Below are positions 10,291 through 18,290 of a DNA stretch of 64,000 bases, piece after piece. Where the stretch lies: NCBI GenBank assembly GCA_964526785.1, contig CAZGMJ010000003.1, positions 134,567 to 198,566 on the forward strand, written 5' to 3'. Below the pieces are notes generated by a model that was given only the letters and a program-made list of their open reading frames with translations, searched no databases and was not told the DNA's origin. How positions within the stretch are numbered: position 1 is the first letter of the stretch; the number at the start of each line of letters is the position of its first letter. The position numbers and the translations under genes are program-made. The stretch comes from CAZGMJ01 sp964526785 (GTDB taxonomy: Bacteria; Planctomycetota; Phycisphaerae; Sedimentisphaerales; Anaerobacaceae).

Positions 10291-10457
10291 TTGCAGAAAC
10301 GTTCCTTTCCGATGCCAACATCTATAAGTATTATGCGCGCGCCGCCGGAATTACTCACATATTTTCACATCCCCCTCACACAATGCGCGCACCGGCACTA
10401 AGAATGGATGTTGCAGGAATGATAACGACATGAATTCTACGGCCGAAGCGTGCCGCG

Positions 10458-10850
10458 TTACGGCATCGACGAAAGACGCACCGAATAGGTCAGTTCACGG
10501 CTCTCCGTCCTGTTTCGCCGGGCTGCCTTGGTCGCTGTTTCGACCTGAACCAGGTCCTCCGTGGCCGAAACCACAGTCACACTCAGAGCCCCCGCGCGGA
10601 TGCCCAGGTCATTTACGTCGAGAACAACCGCCTCGCCGACCTCCATGGCGTTGGGCTTGCCGGCATGGGTTCGCACCCACGCCAGCCCGCTTGCCGAGAG
10701 GTTTCGCCGACAGGCACGCAGATATGCACCGTCGCTCTGGAAAATCATCGTTTTCGACCCGTCGCTCAGCACGAACATGACCGCCCCCACCAGCGCAAGC
10801 GCCACAATTACCATCACAAACACAAATCCGTTGTCTCTCGACTGCCTCAT
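10458..10850 (-). CDS. GspK-like minor pseudopilin
   Basis: A 130-residue prepilin-like protein. The N-terminus MRQSRDNG-FVFVMVIVALALVGAVMF is a class III signal: a short basic leader, Gly before the cut and a hydrophobic helix. It lacks the Glu at position +5 of the mature protein (Met instead), which is the usual exception seen in GspK. At 130 residues it is far shorter than typical GspK (about 300), so it is only K-like. An upstream in-frame extension to 11024 was rejected because it overlaps the preceding gene and does not resemble a leader. Last gene of the secretion operon; no terminator was recognised after it. Confidence 0.7.
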   Translation of the reverse strand: MRQSRDNGFVFVMVIVALALVGAVMFVLSDGSKTMIFQSDGAYLRACRRNLSASGLAWVRTHAGKPNAMEVGEAVVLDVNDLGIRAGALSVTVVSATEDLVQVETATKAARRNRTESRELTYSVRLSSMP

Positions 10851-10867
10851 TGCCTGCCCGCCCCTTC

Positions 10868-11356
10868 TCACAAGGCCCCCGCGAAATACACGTGCGAATT
10901 GGCCATCTTCTCCTGCACCTTCTTGCGAAGCTTCCGCCGAATGTGCGTCTGAATCTCCAGCGCCGAACCTGCATCTCCCTCCCTCCGGATCCTCCAGTCG
11001 ATCACCGTGTTCGGCAGAGACCACGTCTTTCTCATCCCATCCTCACCCGTATACCCGTCTCCGTCCTGCCGCCGCAGAACTCTTTCCTCGACGAATTCAT
11101 AATGCACCTTCGTGTCGGCCAACTGAATCGAAATCGCACCGTCGCCGGCGTCATCCACGCCAACCGCCCGGTCCATATCATCCTGCACGTGGCGCAGCAT
11201 ATCCAGCACGATCGTGTGTTCCTGCACCACCCGGCTTGACCGCGGAATATCTGTCACGATATCGGCGAACAACCTGTCGAGAATCATCGCCACGAACGGC
11301 ATGAGCATGACAACGACCAGGACTTCAACCAGCATAAATCCCCTGCGCATAATCAC
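10868..11356 (-). CDS. GspJ-like pseudopilin
   Basis: A 162-residue prepilin-type protein. The leader MIMRRG is followed by FMLVEVLVVVMLMP, giving the Gly/Phe cleavage site and the conserved Glu at +5. The mature part is about 155 residues and mostly hydrophilic, in the size range of GspJ/GspH minor pseudopilins. Its start overlaps the upstream pseudopilin stop by 4 nt. The protein should be processed by a prepilin peptidase, which is not encoded in this window, and then assemble into a periplasmic pseudopilus with its neighbours. Confidence 0.75.
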   Translation of the reverse strand: MIMRRGFMLVEVLVVVMLMPFVAMILDRLFADIVTDIPRSSRVVQEHTIVLDMLRHVQDDMDRAVGVDDAGDGAISIQLADTKVHYEFVEERVLRRQDGDGYTGEDGMRKTWSLPNTVIDWRIRREGDAGSALEIQTHIRRKLRKKVQEKMANSHVYFAGAL

Positions 11357-11769
11357 AGCCCTCCCGCAATCAGCGTCTCACGCGTCGTCGCGGCATTCGA
11401 GACGACATGGCGTGCAACATATCGCCTCATTACAACCGTCACTTCCCTGCCATGCGCTTCCCCCCGCACCGCAGCCTCCACAAGTGTCGTCCCTTCCCAC
11501 TGAGCCGCCCCGGGCGATTTGTCGACCTCACAGTTCAGCCTGGGCCAGAGCCGCTCGAAGTCCGCCTCCGCAATCGGCTCTCCCGTCGCACTGACGCTGT
11601 CCAACTGCGCCTGGGCCGCCGCAATACACCTCTGGCGAACGAGTTGGTACCGGTTGAATTTCGCAAATCCGTCGAGCGATATCGCAAGACCCATCAACAC
11701 CATGCCCAGAACCGTCATTGCAACTATGAATTCGGCCAGCATAAACCCGGTTTGCCGCTTGCTGTTCAT
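11353..11769 (-). CDS. GspI-like pseudopilin
   Basis: A 138-residue prepilin-type protein with leader MNSKRQTG and mature start FMLAEFIVAMTVLGMVLMGLA, carrying the conserved Glu at +5. Length and position between the GspF-like gene and the J-like gene fit GspI. It overlaps the J-like gene by 4 nt, so the three pseudopilins are one translational block. Assignment to I rather than H is by size and order only. Confidence 0.75.
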   Translation of the reverse strand: MNSKRQTGFMLAEFIVAMTVLGMVLMGLAISLDGFAKFNRYQLVRQRCIAAAQAQLDSVSATGEPIAEADFERLWPRLNCEVDKSPGAAQWEGTTLVEAAVRGEAHGREVTVVMRRYVARHVVSNAATTRETLIAGGL

Positions 11770-11794
11770 CAGTACTTTCCGCCTTCCATCTGCA

Positions 11795-13276
11795 TCAGGG
11801 ATACACTATCTCCGCCATTCGATGTATGATTTCCACGGGCACCGAGAATATCGCATACACCACGAAGCCCACTGCCAGCGCCATGCAGATCGTCAAGCAC
11901 GGCCAAAGCACGAACCGCGCCAGATTCACTCGATAGCTGTAGTTGCTTCGATAGAAAGACTCCAGTGCCTCAAGCACTGTCACCGTATTGCCCGGATTCA
12001 CCTGCTCATCGAAGGCCCATGCCAACGGCGCCCCCAACCCGCACCGTTTTGCCGAGTCAGATACGCTCTGACCCTGCTCAACCCCATTCAGCCACCTGCT
12101 CAGTCTCTCGCGGAAACGAGCGTTAACGTCCATTTCCAGCGTATTCGATATCGCCCGGTCGATCCTTGCATCCGCCCGAAGTGACAGACGCAACACCTCA
12201 ATGGTCCTCGCCAGCGAATAATTCCGCTCGAACCAGTGCCAGATCGGCAAATACCATTTCACCCAGTCCGCCATCCTCGCTAATAGGCCCGGTTCGCCGG
12301 GCTGCCGCGGTCGAAATCGCCTGCGCATCCGTGAAACAAGAACGGAAAAACCAGCCAGGAAAACAGCCATGAGAAACAGCCAGCCATAGTCGAATAGAAT
12401 GAATCGCCCCACATCCCGCAGAAGACGCGTGGGAGCAGGTAGAACTCCATCTGTTATTTCCGTCATGATTTCCGTGAAGCTGGGCAGAACGAACGTGAAA
12501 ATATGCAATGTCACGATAGTCAGAATCAGCAGCAGCGCAATCGGATAGAAGACCCCGCCGGGACGAACCTTCTTGTCCTCTGCGGCCCTGGCCGCCATGT
12601 CCTTCCGTAAACTCGCCAGAGCCTCGGCGAGTTGATTGCTCCGCTCGGCAACATCAATCATCGCAACAACGTGAGCGGGACAGCGAGGATATCCCCTTTT
12701 CACCGATTCGCTCAGCGAATGGCCCTGGACCAGCCATCTGCGAATGCTTCGAATCGCCCTGCCGGACTTTCCGCTCCTGCCCGCACCGGCCGCTTCGAGC
12801 GCCATCGGCAAGGGAAGGTGCTGCTCGATGCTTGAGCCAAGCGTCGAAACCACATCTGTCGTCACACTGCGGGTGGAGGTGGCGTTGTAGTAGATGCTCC
12901 CCCCAATCAAGAACACAACGGCAAAGAAGATGATTAGGATGAGAAGCCCTGTTCCCGCCAGATTTGTCAGCAGAACAGTCCCCGTCACACAAATCAGCAA
13001 TCCCAAAAAAGCAATCAGCAACCCCTTCGCCCACCTCTGGGGCCACTCCGGCTCCTCCTGCCCGCGTCCGGCCAAAAGGACCGCCGCCATCGTCACCACG
13101 AAGAGTACCGGAATATACAGCATGGTCAAAAAGAGAGTCGATTCCAACTCCGTCGAAACCGCCCAGATAAAGAGTGCCGCGCACATCCCGATCACCCACA
13201 CCACCGCAATCCCCGGCTTCTTCAGACCCAGCGTCCCGAACAGGACCAACAACATTAAAGCTATAGCTTCTGTCAT
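11795..13276 (-). CDS. Second GspF-family inner-membrane protein with extra N-terminal membrane segments
   Basis: A 493-residue membrane protein. Residues 1 to about 150 contain four to five hydrophobic helices (MTEAIALMLLVLFGTLGL onward). Two GspF-type cytoplasmic domains follow, each with the family's pattern of small helices and a membrane segment; the second starts near YSLARTIEVLRLSLRADARID. GspF proteins form the inner-membrane platform that couples the ATPase to pseudopilus assembly. The start at 13276 was chosen over an upstream frame that runs into the preceding gene. Two adjacent GspF-type genes in one operon are unusual; this one is longer and more divergent than its neighbour. Confidence 0.75.
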   Translation of the reverse strand: MTEAIALMLLVLFGTLGLKKPGIAVVWVIGMCAALFIWAVSTELESTLFLTMLYIPVLFVVTMAAVLLAGRGQEEPEWPQRWAKGLLIAFLGLLICVTGTVLLTNLAGTGLLILIIFFAVVFLIGGSIYYNATSTRSVTTDVVSTLGSSIEQHLPLPMALEAAGAGRSGKSGRAIRSIRRWLVQGHSLSESVKRGYPRCPAHVVAMIDVAERSNQLAEALASLRKDMAARAAEDKKVRPGGVFYPIALLLILTIVTLHIFTFVLPSFTEIMTEITDGVLPAPTRLLRDVGRFILFDYGWLFLMAVFLAGFSVLVSRMRRRFRPRQPGEPGLLARMADWVKWYLPIWHWFERNYSLARTIEVLRLSLRADARIDRAISNTLEMDVNARFRERLSRWLNGVEQGQSVSDSAKRCGLGAPLAWAFDEQVNPGNTVTVLEALESFYRSNYSYRVNLARFVLWPCLTICMALAVGFVVYAIFSVPVEIIHRMAEIVYP

Positions 13277-13293
13277 AATGCCTCCAACGCCTC

Positions 13294-14493
13294 CTACCCG
13301 CTCAGTGCGTTGACAACCCGAATCATCGGCAGGAACATCGCCATCACGCACAGCGCAACAATCCCGCCAACCCCGATCAGCATCATAGGCATCAACACGG
13401 TTTGCAGTCTCGCCTGGCCGAACCGCGCCTGCTCCGCATACATCTGCCCCAGACTGTACAGATTGTCCTGCAGTTCATTGCGTTGGGCGCCGAGTTGAAC
13501 CGAATACAGGAACAGCTTCGGTATCACTCGACATAAATGGCCGGCCTCCAGTATGCCCGTCCCCTTCTCAACCTCCTCAGCCAGCACCTCGCTCTCCTGC
13601 ACCAGCGTCTCGCTGCCCGTCGAATCCGCAGCCAGCCGCAAACACGTTGGCATATCAGCGCCCGCCGCCACCATCATCGCCATCGCCTCGGCCATTCTGC
13701 TCAGCAAACTGGCGTAATACACCCGCCCTATGATCGGTATCTTCAAAAACAATGTCTCTCTCGTCCGGCGCCCCGCCGGGAAAGAAGACGACATCGCCAG
13801 CAGCAGCACAATAGCCCCGATTGCGCACGCCACCGCAATCCAGAACGGGATCACGTTGCGGGCCATAGCCAGAAAGGCCCTGGTCAACTCCGGCAGATTC
13901 GCCGAGCCGGTCAAATCCAGAAGGATAGGCTCGAACTGCGGAATGATGAACATGAACACAACCGTCAGAATCGCCGCACCCAGCAGCAACACAACCGCAG
14001 GATAACCCATGGCCTCGAAAATGATCCTTCGCGTATGGTTTGCCAGTTCGAGATGCCTGTTGAGGCTGTTGAGCATCTCGCTGAGCCGACCCGTTTCCAC
14101 CCCCGCCTTCAATATCCGCCCGTAAAGCGGAGGAAAACGCTTCTGTCGCTTCTCAAACGCCTCATCAATCGGCGTGCCCGACTCCAGATCGCTCGCCACT
14201 TCATCAATCAGATTCCGCATGGACTTGGACTCGATATCCTCCGACAGCTCCCGGAGCCCTCTCTCCAGCGGAATGCCCGCCTTCGTCAGCGAGGCGAGTT
14301 GCTGATTGAAGAGCACGAACTCACTCCGCCCGATGGGCGTGGCCGGCTCTTTCGGCTTGGCTTTCTCCACCGAATGGACATCGAGCTGCATCTGCCCGAG
14401 ATTCTCGCGTGCCTCCTCGCGCGAACCGGCCTCGATGGTCCCCTTCATCAGTCGGCCCGCTGAGGTTAAAGCCTTATACTCGAATATCGCCAT
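13294..14493 (-). CDS. gspF: Type II secretion/type IV pilus platform protein GspF
   Basis: A 399-residue protein of the usual GspF/PilC length. It opens with the typical MAIFEYKALTSAGRLMKG, followed by two homologous domains: the first around residues 55-180 (FNQQLASLTKAGIPLERGL) and the second around 260-385 (LLSRMAEAMAMMVAAGADM). Each is followed by a membrane segment. The start at 14493 has a strong ribosome-binding site (AAAGGA, 7 nt spacing), which decides against the longer frame to 14520. It is the core inner-membrane platform of the secretion machine encoded at 10.4-16.8 kb. Confidence 0.88.
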   Translation of the reverse strand: MAIFEYKALTSAGRLMKGTIEAGSREEARENLGQMQLDVHSVEKAKPKEPATPIGRSEFVLFNQQLASLTKAGIPLERGLRELSEDIESKSMRNLIDEVASDLESGTPIDEAFEKRQKRFPPLYGRILKAGVETGRLSEMLNSLNRHLELANHTRRIIFEAMGYPAVVLLLGAAILTVVFMFIIPQFEPILLDLTGSANLPELTRAFLAMARNVIPFWIAVACAIGAIVLLLAMSSSFPAGRRTRETLFLKIPIIGRVYYASLLSRMAEAMAMMVAAGADMPTCLRLAADSTGSETLVQESEVLAEEVEKGTGILEAGHLCRVIPKLFLYSVQLGAQRNELQDNLYSLGQMYAEQARFGQARLQTVLMPMMLIGVGGIVALCVMAMFLPMIRVVNALSG

Positions 14494-14540
14494 CTGCCGT
14501 TCCTTTCTGTCGAAAACCACCGCCCGAAAACACCTACGAA

Positions 14541-15584
14541 TCAGTCCTCCCGGCCAACCCGAAGCTTGTATTCGAAACCATCTTTGGGATCACCGCCCTT
14601 CGGCACAGCCGCCTTCAGAACACCGTGGCGAGCCCCGCCCTCATACTCGAAAGACTCGTCGTCGAGCGGGTCGTTCGGCACGGGCACCTGTGCAATCGCA
14701 ACCAGACTGCCGGGAAGCCGCCCGTTCTCTCCTGCAAACAAACGAATCGCCTCGATACATTGCAGCAGCTTTCGCTGGCGAAGCAGGCGGTTGCTTATCA
14801 GCCGAACCTTGTTATGCGCTGGCGCCAACTGCCCGATCATCGCCCGAGCCGTCAGCAGATTATACTGCCTCCTGATGTTAGCGATCTCAGCGTCAAGGGT
14901 CTTGGCAACATCAATTAGCGGCGTCTTCAAATCCTCGAGCGCCTGATAAAGGCTCGGACTCCCTCTCTGCTGGATGAATTGCTCGATTTCGCCGTACATC
15001 AGCGCTGCAATGGCGATCCCTACCAGATTCTGCGTCAGATTCTCAGCCCGTCCCAGATGCTCCGCCATGATCAGCCCCGTACCGATGGTCGCGGCGGCCT
15101 TCTCATATTGCCCGTGCGCAAGCTCCAGGTGTGCCCGCAAACACAACCCCTTGGCAAGCGTGCGGTATTCGCTCAGATTGGCAGGCAACCTTCCCGGGAC
15201 AAATGCAGGCCACTGGCTTTTCCTGCACGCCGCCGCCTGATCGAGATACGTAAATGCAGTCCCAAAACCGTCAAGGACCTCTCGCACCCTATCTAACGGC
15301 ATCTGCCCCGGCTGCATCTTGCGCCACTGATCTATCTTCTCGGAAGGCACATCGCTTGGCGCCGCCTGCACCGCCAGTCCGTAAAGCGGCACCGCATCGG
15401 CATCGATCAAATCCTCCGCAGCCGGAACGAAATGCAGTTGCCTGGCCGTCGCGCCGGCTTCGGCGGGCCAGATTGTCAGCTCAACCTCCCTGCCACACGC
15501 AAGAGTTCCGCTCAGAAGCCACAGGACAACATACCAAACCGCCACAAATCTCACACGAACAGCCTTCATCATCGTCTCAGTCAT
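14541..15584 (-). CDS. Exported protein of unknown function inside the secretion operon
   Basis: A 347-residue protein with an N-terminal signal sequence (MMKAVRVRF followed by a hydrophobic stretch ending SGTLACG). The Cys could be a weak lipoprotein site, since the residue three before it is Thr rather than Leu. The body is alpha-helical with repeated Ala/Leu-rich helices (RAHLELAHGQYEKAAATI) reminiscent of TPR-type folds. The C-terminus has a NDPLDDESFEY and FEYKLRVG pattern similar to tails of planctomycete proteins linked to pseudopilins. Start ATG overlaps the GspE stop by one base (TAATG). It may take the place of a GspL/M-type or assembly factor; that is inference. Confidence 0.65.
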   Translation of the reverse strand: MTETMMKAVRVRFVAVWYVVLWLLSGTLACGREVELTIWPAEAGATARQLHFVPAAEDLIDADAVPLYGLAVQAAPSDVPSEKIDQWRKMQPGQMPLDRVREVLDGFGTAFTYLDQAAACRKSQWPAFVPGRLPANLSEYRTLAKGLCLRAHLELAHGQYEKAAATIGTGLIMAEHLGRAENLTQNLVGIAIAALMYGEIEQFIQQRGSPSLYQALEDLKTPLIDVAKTLDAEIANIRRQYNLLTARAMIGQLAPAHNKVRLISNRLLRQRKLLQCIEAIRLFAGENGRLPGSLVAIAQVPVPNDPLDDESFEYEGGARHGVLKAAVPKGGDPKDGFEYKLRVGRED

Positions 15585-16750
15585 TACCTGCCACAAATAC
15601 TGTTGAGTTCATCCTGCGTTGTAACGCCCTCGGCAACCAGCCGCTGACCGTCACCAAGCATATTCAGATGCCCCCGCTCGAGCAGTATGCCCTCAATCTC
15701 TTCGATATCGGATTTTGCCAGTATCGCGCGCCGAAGCGCAGCGTCCAGTTCAACCAGTTCCGCGATTAATACCCTGCCCCTGTAACCCGTTCCGAAGCAT
15801 TCCTCGCAACCGACCGCCTCGAACGCCCCGCTCGCCCTCTCCCGCTTCCTGCAATTCCGACACAGCCTGCGAACCAGCCGTTGATTCAACACCGCCGAAA
15901 CGCTCGACGTCACCTGATATGGCTCGACCCCCATCTCCAGCAGCCGTAACAATGCCCCGGCCGGTGTCCCGCTGTGCATCGTGCTCATCAGTAAATGGCC
16001 CGTCAGCCCCGCCTCTACGGCAATCCGCGCAGTTTCCGCATCCCGAATCTCTCCTATCATTAAGACCTGAGGATCCTGCCTCAGCAGCGACCGCAAAGCC
16101 GTCGCAAACGTCATCTCCCCGTGCGGACTGATCTGAACCTGTGTCGCATTGTCTATCTCGATCTCCACCGGGTCCTCCAGCGTCACAACGCTCTTGCCCG
16201 GAGACTGCTCGAGTATGTGCCGCAGCAGCGCCGCAAGCGTGGTGCTCTTGCCGCTGCCCGCCGGCCCTGTAACCAGCAGAACACCCTGGCTCGACGCCGC
16301 AATCCGCCGCAGCGAGTCCAGAACGGCATCGCTGAAACCCAACTGATCCAGCCGCACCAACTCCTCGTTCGTATAAAACAGTCGTATTACCGCCCGCTGA
16401 CCGTGAATCGTCGGAAATACCGCCAATCGCTGGTCTACCACGCTCTGATCGGCACCCGGTATACGAATCCGCCCCTCCTGCGGTATATCATTGCGATACG
16501 TCAGAAGTCCCCCAAGAACCTTCAGTCTCGCGATCACATTGTCCGACAACACCTTCGGCAGTCTCTCGACGGTGTTGAGCACGCCATCAAGCCGAAATCG
16601 CACAACCAGCCCCGATGCCCTCGGCTCGAAATGCACATCGCTCGCCCCGCTCGCCACCGCCCGCTCCAGCAACTCATCCACAAGCGAAACGACATCCTGT
16701 GCTTCTTTTCGCTCACCAAAAGGCTCGTTGTGGCGGTCACTCATATCCAT
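15584..16750 (-). CDS. gspE: GspE/PilB-type secretion ATPase
   Basis: A hexameric ATPase that powers pseudopilus assembly. Visible motifs: N2-type start DVVSLVDELLERAVASGASD; Walker A GPAGSGKST; Asp box with DPVEIEID; Walker B region MIGEIRDAETARIAVEAGLTGH; His box STMHSGTPAGALLRLLEMG. The C-terminal zinc tetracysteine is present (CRNC ... CEEC). At about 388 residues it is shorter than GspE (about 500) because the usual N1 domain is missing. The frame is open to a GTG at 16798; the ATG at 16750 was preferred because the GTG has no ribosome-binding site, but this is uncertain. First gene of the operon, divergent from the ECF sigma gene at 16932. Confidence 0.87.
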   Translation of the reverse strand: MDMSDRHNEPFGERKEAQDVVSLVDELLERAVASGASDVHFEPRASGLVVRFRLDGVLNTVERLPKVLSDNVIARLKVLGGLLTYRNDIPQEGRIRIPGADQSVVDQRLAVFPTIHGQRAVIRLFYTNEELVRLDQLGFSDAVLDSLRRIAASSQGVLLVTGPAGSGKSTTLAALLRHILEQSPGKSVVTLEDPVEIEIDNATQVQISPHGEMTFATALRSLLRQDPQVLMIGEIRDAETARIAVEAGLTGHLLMSTMHSGTPAGALLRLLEMGVEPYQVTSSVSAVLNQRLVRRLCRNCRKRERASGAFEAVGCEECFGTGYRGRVLIAELVELDAALRRAILAKSDIEEIEGILLERGHLNMLGDGQRLVAEGVTTQDELNSICGR

Positions 16751-16931
16751 GACGAATCCGGTCAGTCCTGCATATTCTCCTGATTCTTGTCTCTGCACTC
16801 ATAAGGACGCGGCACACCCTGCAGTGTTAATCGCAAAAAAGTAAGTTTTTCCGATAATCCACCGCGCTTTCTGTGTTAACATATACCGTAGCGTTGCGTC
16901 TTATATACGGATCAACGTTGAAACGATTGAG

Positions 16932-17519
16932 ATGATGTCCATGTTCGGTAAAGCCGTAAGCCACAAGCACATCTGGGACTTCCCGGTCGACGCGGCCGTG
17001 GAGCAGAACCAGAGGTGGGTCCTCGCCGCCATGCAGCGGCATGGCCAGGATTTGGTCACTATGCTGTGGCGCATTCTGGGCAATGAACAGGACGTGTGCG
17101 ACGCATATCAGAACACGTTCCTCAAACTGGCGCATCATCACAGACAGAAGAAACCTAAACACATAAAGGCGTACCTCTTTCGAACGGCCGGCAATGTTGC
17201 AATCTCCATGTTGCGACGTCGCACGGCCGAAAAGAACCGAATCGCTCACGCGGAAATCCCGAACAAAAATCCGGATTCGCCGTTTAACGAACTGGACGCA
17301 AGGTACCTTCAGGAAGAGCTCAGAGACTGTATTGCGAAACTGCCGGAGCATCTCCGCAATGTGATCGCTCTGCGGGACTTGGCCGAAATGCCGTATTCGC
17401 AGGTCGGCCGCATGCTGGGTATCTCAACTGCCACGGCCAGAGTGTACAGATGTAAGGCCGTACAGCTATTGGCCTTGTGGATGGGTAGAAAAGAGAACAA
17501 CCATGGCTGCGAAACATAG
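16932..17519 (+). CDS. ECF-type RNA polymerase sigma factor
   Basis: A 195-residue sigma-70 family protein. Region 2 covers about residues 30-100 (LGNEQDVCDAYQNTFLKLAHH, then KAYLFRTAGNVAISMLRRR). Region 4 covers about 130-185, with LPEHLRNVIALRDLAEMPYS and the helix-turn-helix QVGRMLGISTATARVYRCKA. It overlaps the following zinc-binding membrane gene by 17 nt, the classic sigma/anti-sigma arrangement. It is divergent from gspE across a 180-bp gap, so it might control the secretion operon; that is inference from position. The start used is the first ATG of an ATGATG pair; the second would remove one residue. Confidence 0.88.
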   Translation: MMSMFGKAVSHKHIWDFPVDAAVEQNQRWVLAAMQRHGQDLVTMLWRILGNEQDVCDAYQNTFLKLAHHHRQKKPKHIKAYLFRTAGNVAISMLRRRTAEKNRIAHAEIPNKNPDSPFNELDARYLQEELRDCIAKLPEHLRNVIALRDLAEMPYSQVGRMLGISTATARVYRCKAVQLLALWMGRKENNHGCET

Positions 17520-17994
17520 TAATCGATGCAAGAAAATCCGTTCGCGTTTGCACCGAATAACCGACAGGTATATCGGACTGGATACGCCCTGGATACGCCG
17601 TCATGTGATCGCATGTCCCCGGTGCCGGAAACGCCTCGCTTCGGCCGCTCGCGTAGAAATCGCTCTGGCGTCCCTGAAGTCCCAACCACACGCGATAGCC
17701 CTTCTTTCCCGCGCTAACGCCCAAACAGTGAACGTACTCAAGCATAGCCTCCGCCGGGCGCCCGGGGCCGATGCACTCAGAAAAGCGATTCCCGAACCGA
17801 AACTCGCTGAACGACTCGGCTCGTGTAGAAATACCGTCGTCAATACCGCAGCCTGCATGGCCATACTCATCCTGATGAAGGTCGGCGTGTTTTCTTCCGT
17901 TGACAACTTCCACGATCAGGGCGAACAGCTTGTCCACCGTTATTATGCAGATCGCGCCGGACAGGACCTCGCTGACGAAATATTCAGCGCCTGA
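17503..17994 (+). CDS. Probable zinc-binding membrane anti-sigma factor
   Basis: A 163-residue protein with a ZAS-type motif HVIACPRC (His-x3-Cys-x2-Cys, about residues 34-41) that in anti-sigma factors binds zinc and contacts the sigma factor. A hydrophobic segment near residues 113-130 (NTAACMAILILMKVGVF) gives one membrane span, leaving a short C-terminal part outside. It overlaps the sigma gene by 17 nt and follows it directly, so the two should be co-translated. Length and order fit an ECF anti-sigma factor; overall similarity to any subfamily is not evident. Confidence 0.72.
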   Translation: MAAKHSNRCKKIRSRLHRITDRYIGLDTPWIRRHVIACPRCRKRLASAARVEIALASLKSQPHAIALLSRANAQTVNVLKHSLRRAPGADALRKAIPEPKLAERLGSCRNTVVNTAACMAILILMKVGVFSSVDNFHDQGEQLVHRYYADRAGQDLADEIFSA

Positions 17995-18097
17995 CCGGGG
18001 GAACCCGACAATCTGCAAAAAACACCGCATCCAGTCGGCCCCGACACGCCGTTAATCCCCATCCTATCGGACGCCGCACAGACGGCCCTCTCCTTTT

Positions 18098-18126
18098 TTG
18101 ATGGCCCCGCCTTTGTTTCCTATATT
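18098..18126 (+). promoter_or_regulatory. Sigma70-type promoter of the GrpE/Hsp70/TerB operon
   Basis: TTGATG (18098-18103), exactly 17 nt, TATATT (18121-18126). Four and five of six consensus bases match. Initiation would fall near 18133, the left foot of the structured leader described next. No CIRCE element and no sigma-32-like box was seen. Confidence 0.55.
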
Positions 18127-18132
18127 TTACGT

Positions 18133-18237
18133 GATGGTTCCTTCAGACTGTCTGAGTACGCGAATCTTGCTCACGACAAAATACCCTGCAGGAACCGTCC
18201 TCGGAGACCAGCGTATTTCCGGGCAAAACACGGAAAT
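18133..18237 (+). promoter_or_regulatory. Structured 5' leader of the Hsp70 operon
   Basis: Three inverted repeats lie between the promoter and the first gene. (a) 18133-18146 pairs with 18186-18199: 14 positions, one wobble, one mismatch, core GGTTCC/GGAACC. (b) A perfect hairpin TCAGAC-T-GTCTGA at 18143-18155 shares its left arm with the end of stem (a), so the two are mutually exclusive. (c) ATTTCCG-N9-CGGAAAT is at 18215-18237, the same 9-nt spacing as a CIRCE operator but with a different sequence. The pairings are visible; regulatory function is inferred. Confidence 0.45.
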
Positions 18238-18290
18238 GAAACTTCTTTCGCGTTCCTGCCCGTGGCTACCTTCGAGAGAAACAATCCGAC

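Noticed and set aside
10851..11024. A longer N-terminus for the K-like pseudopilin
   Set aside because: The extension overlaps the J-like gene and destroys the prepilin leader; ATG 10850 gives a proper leader.
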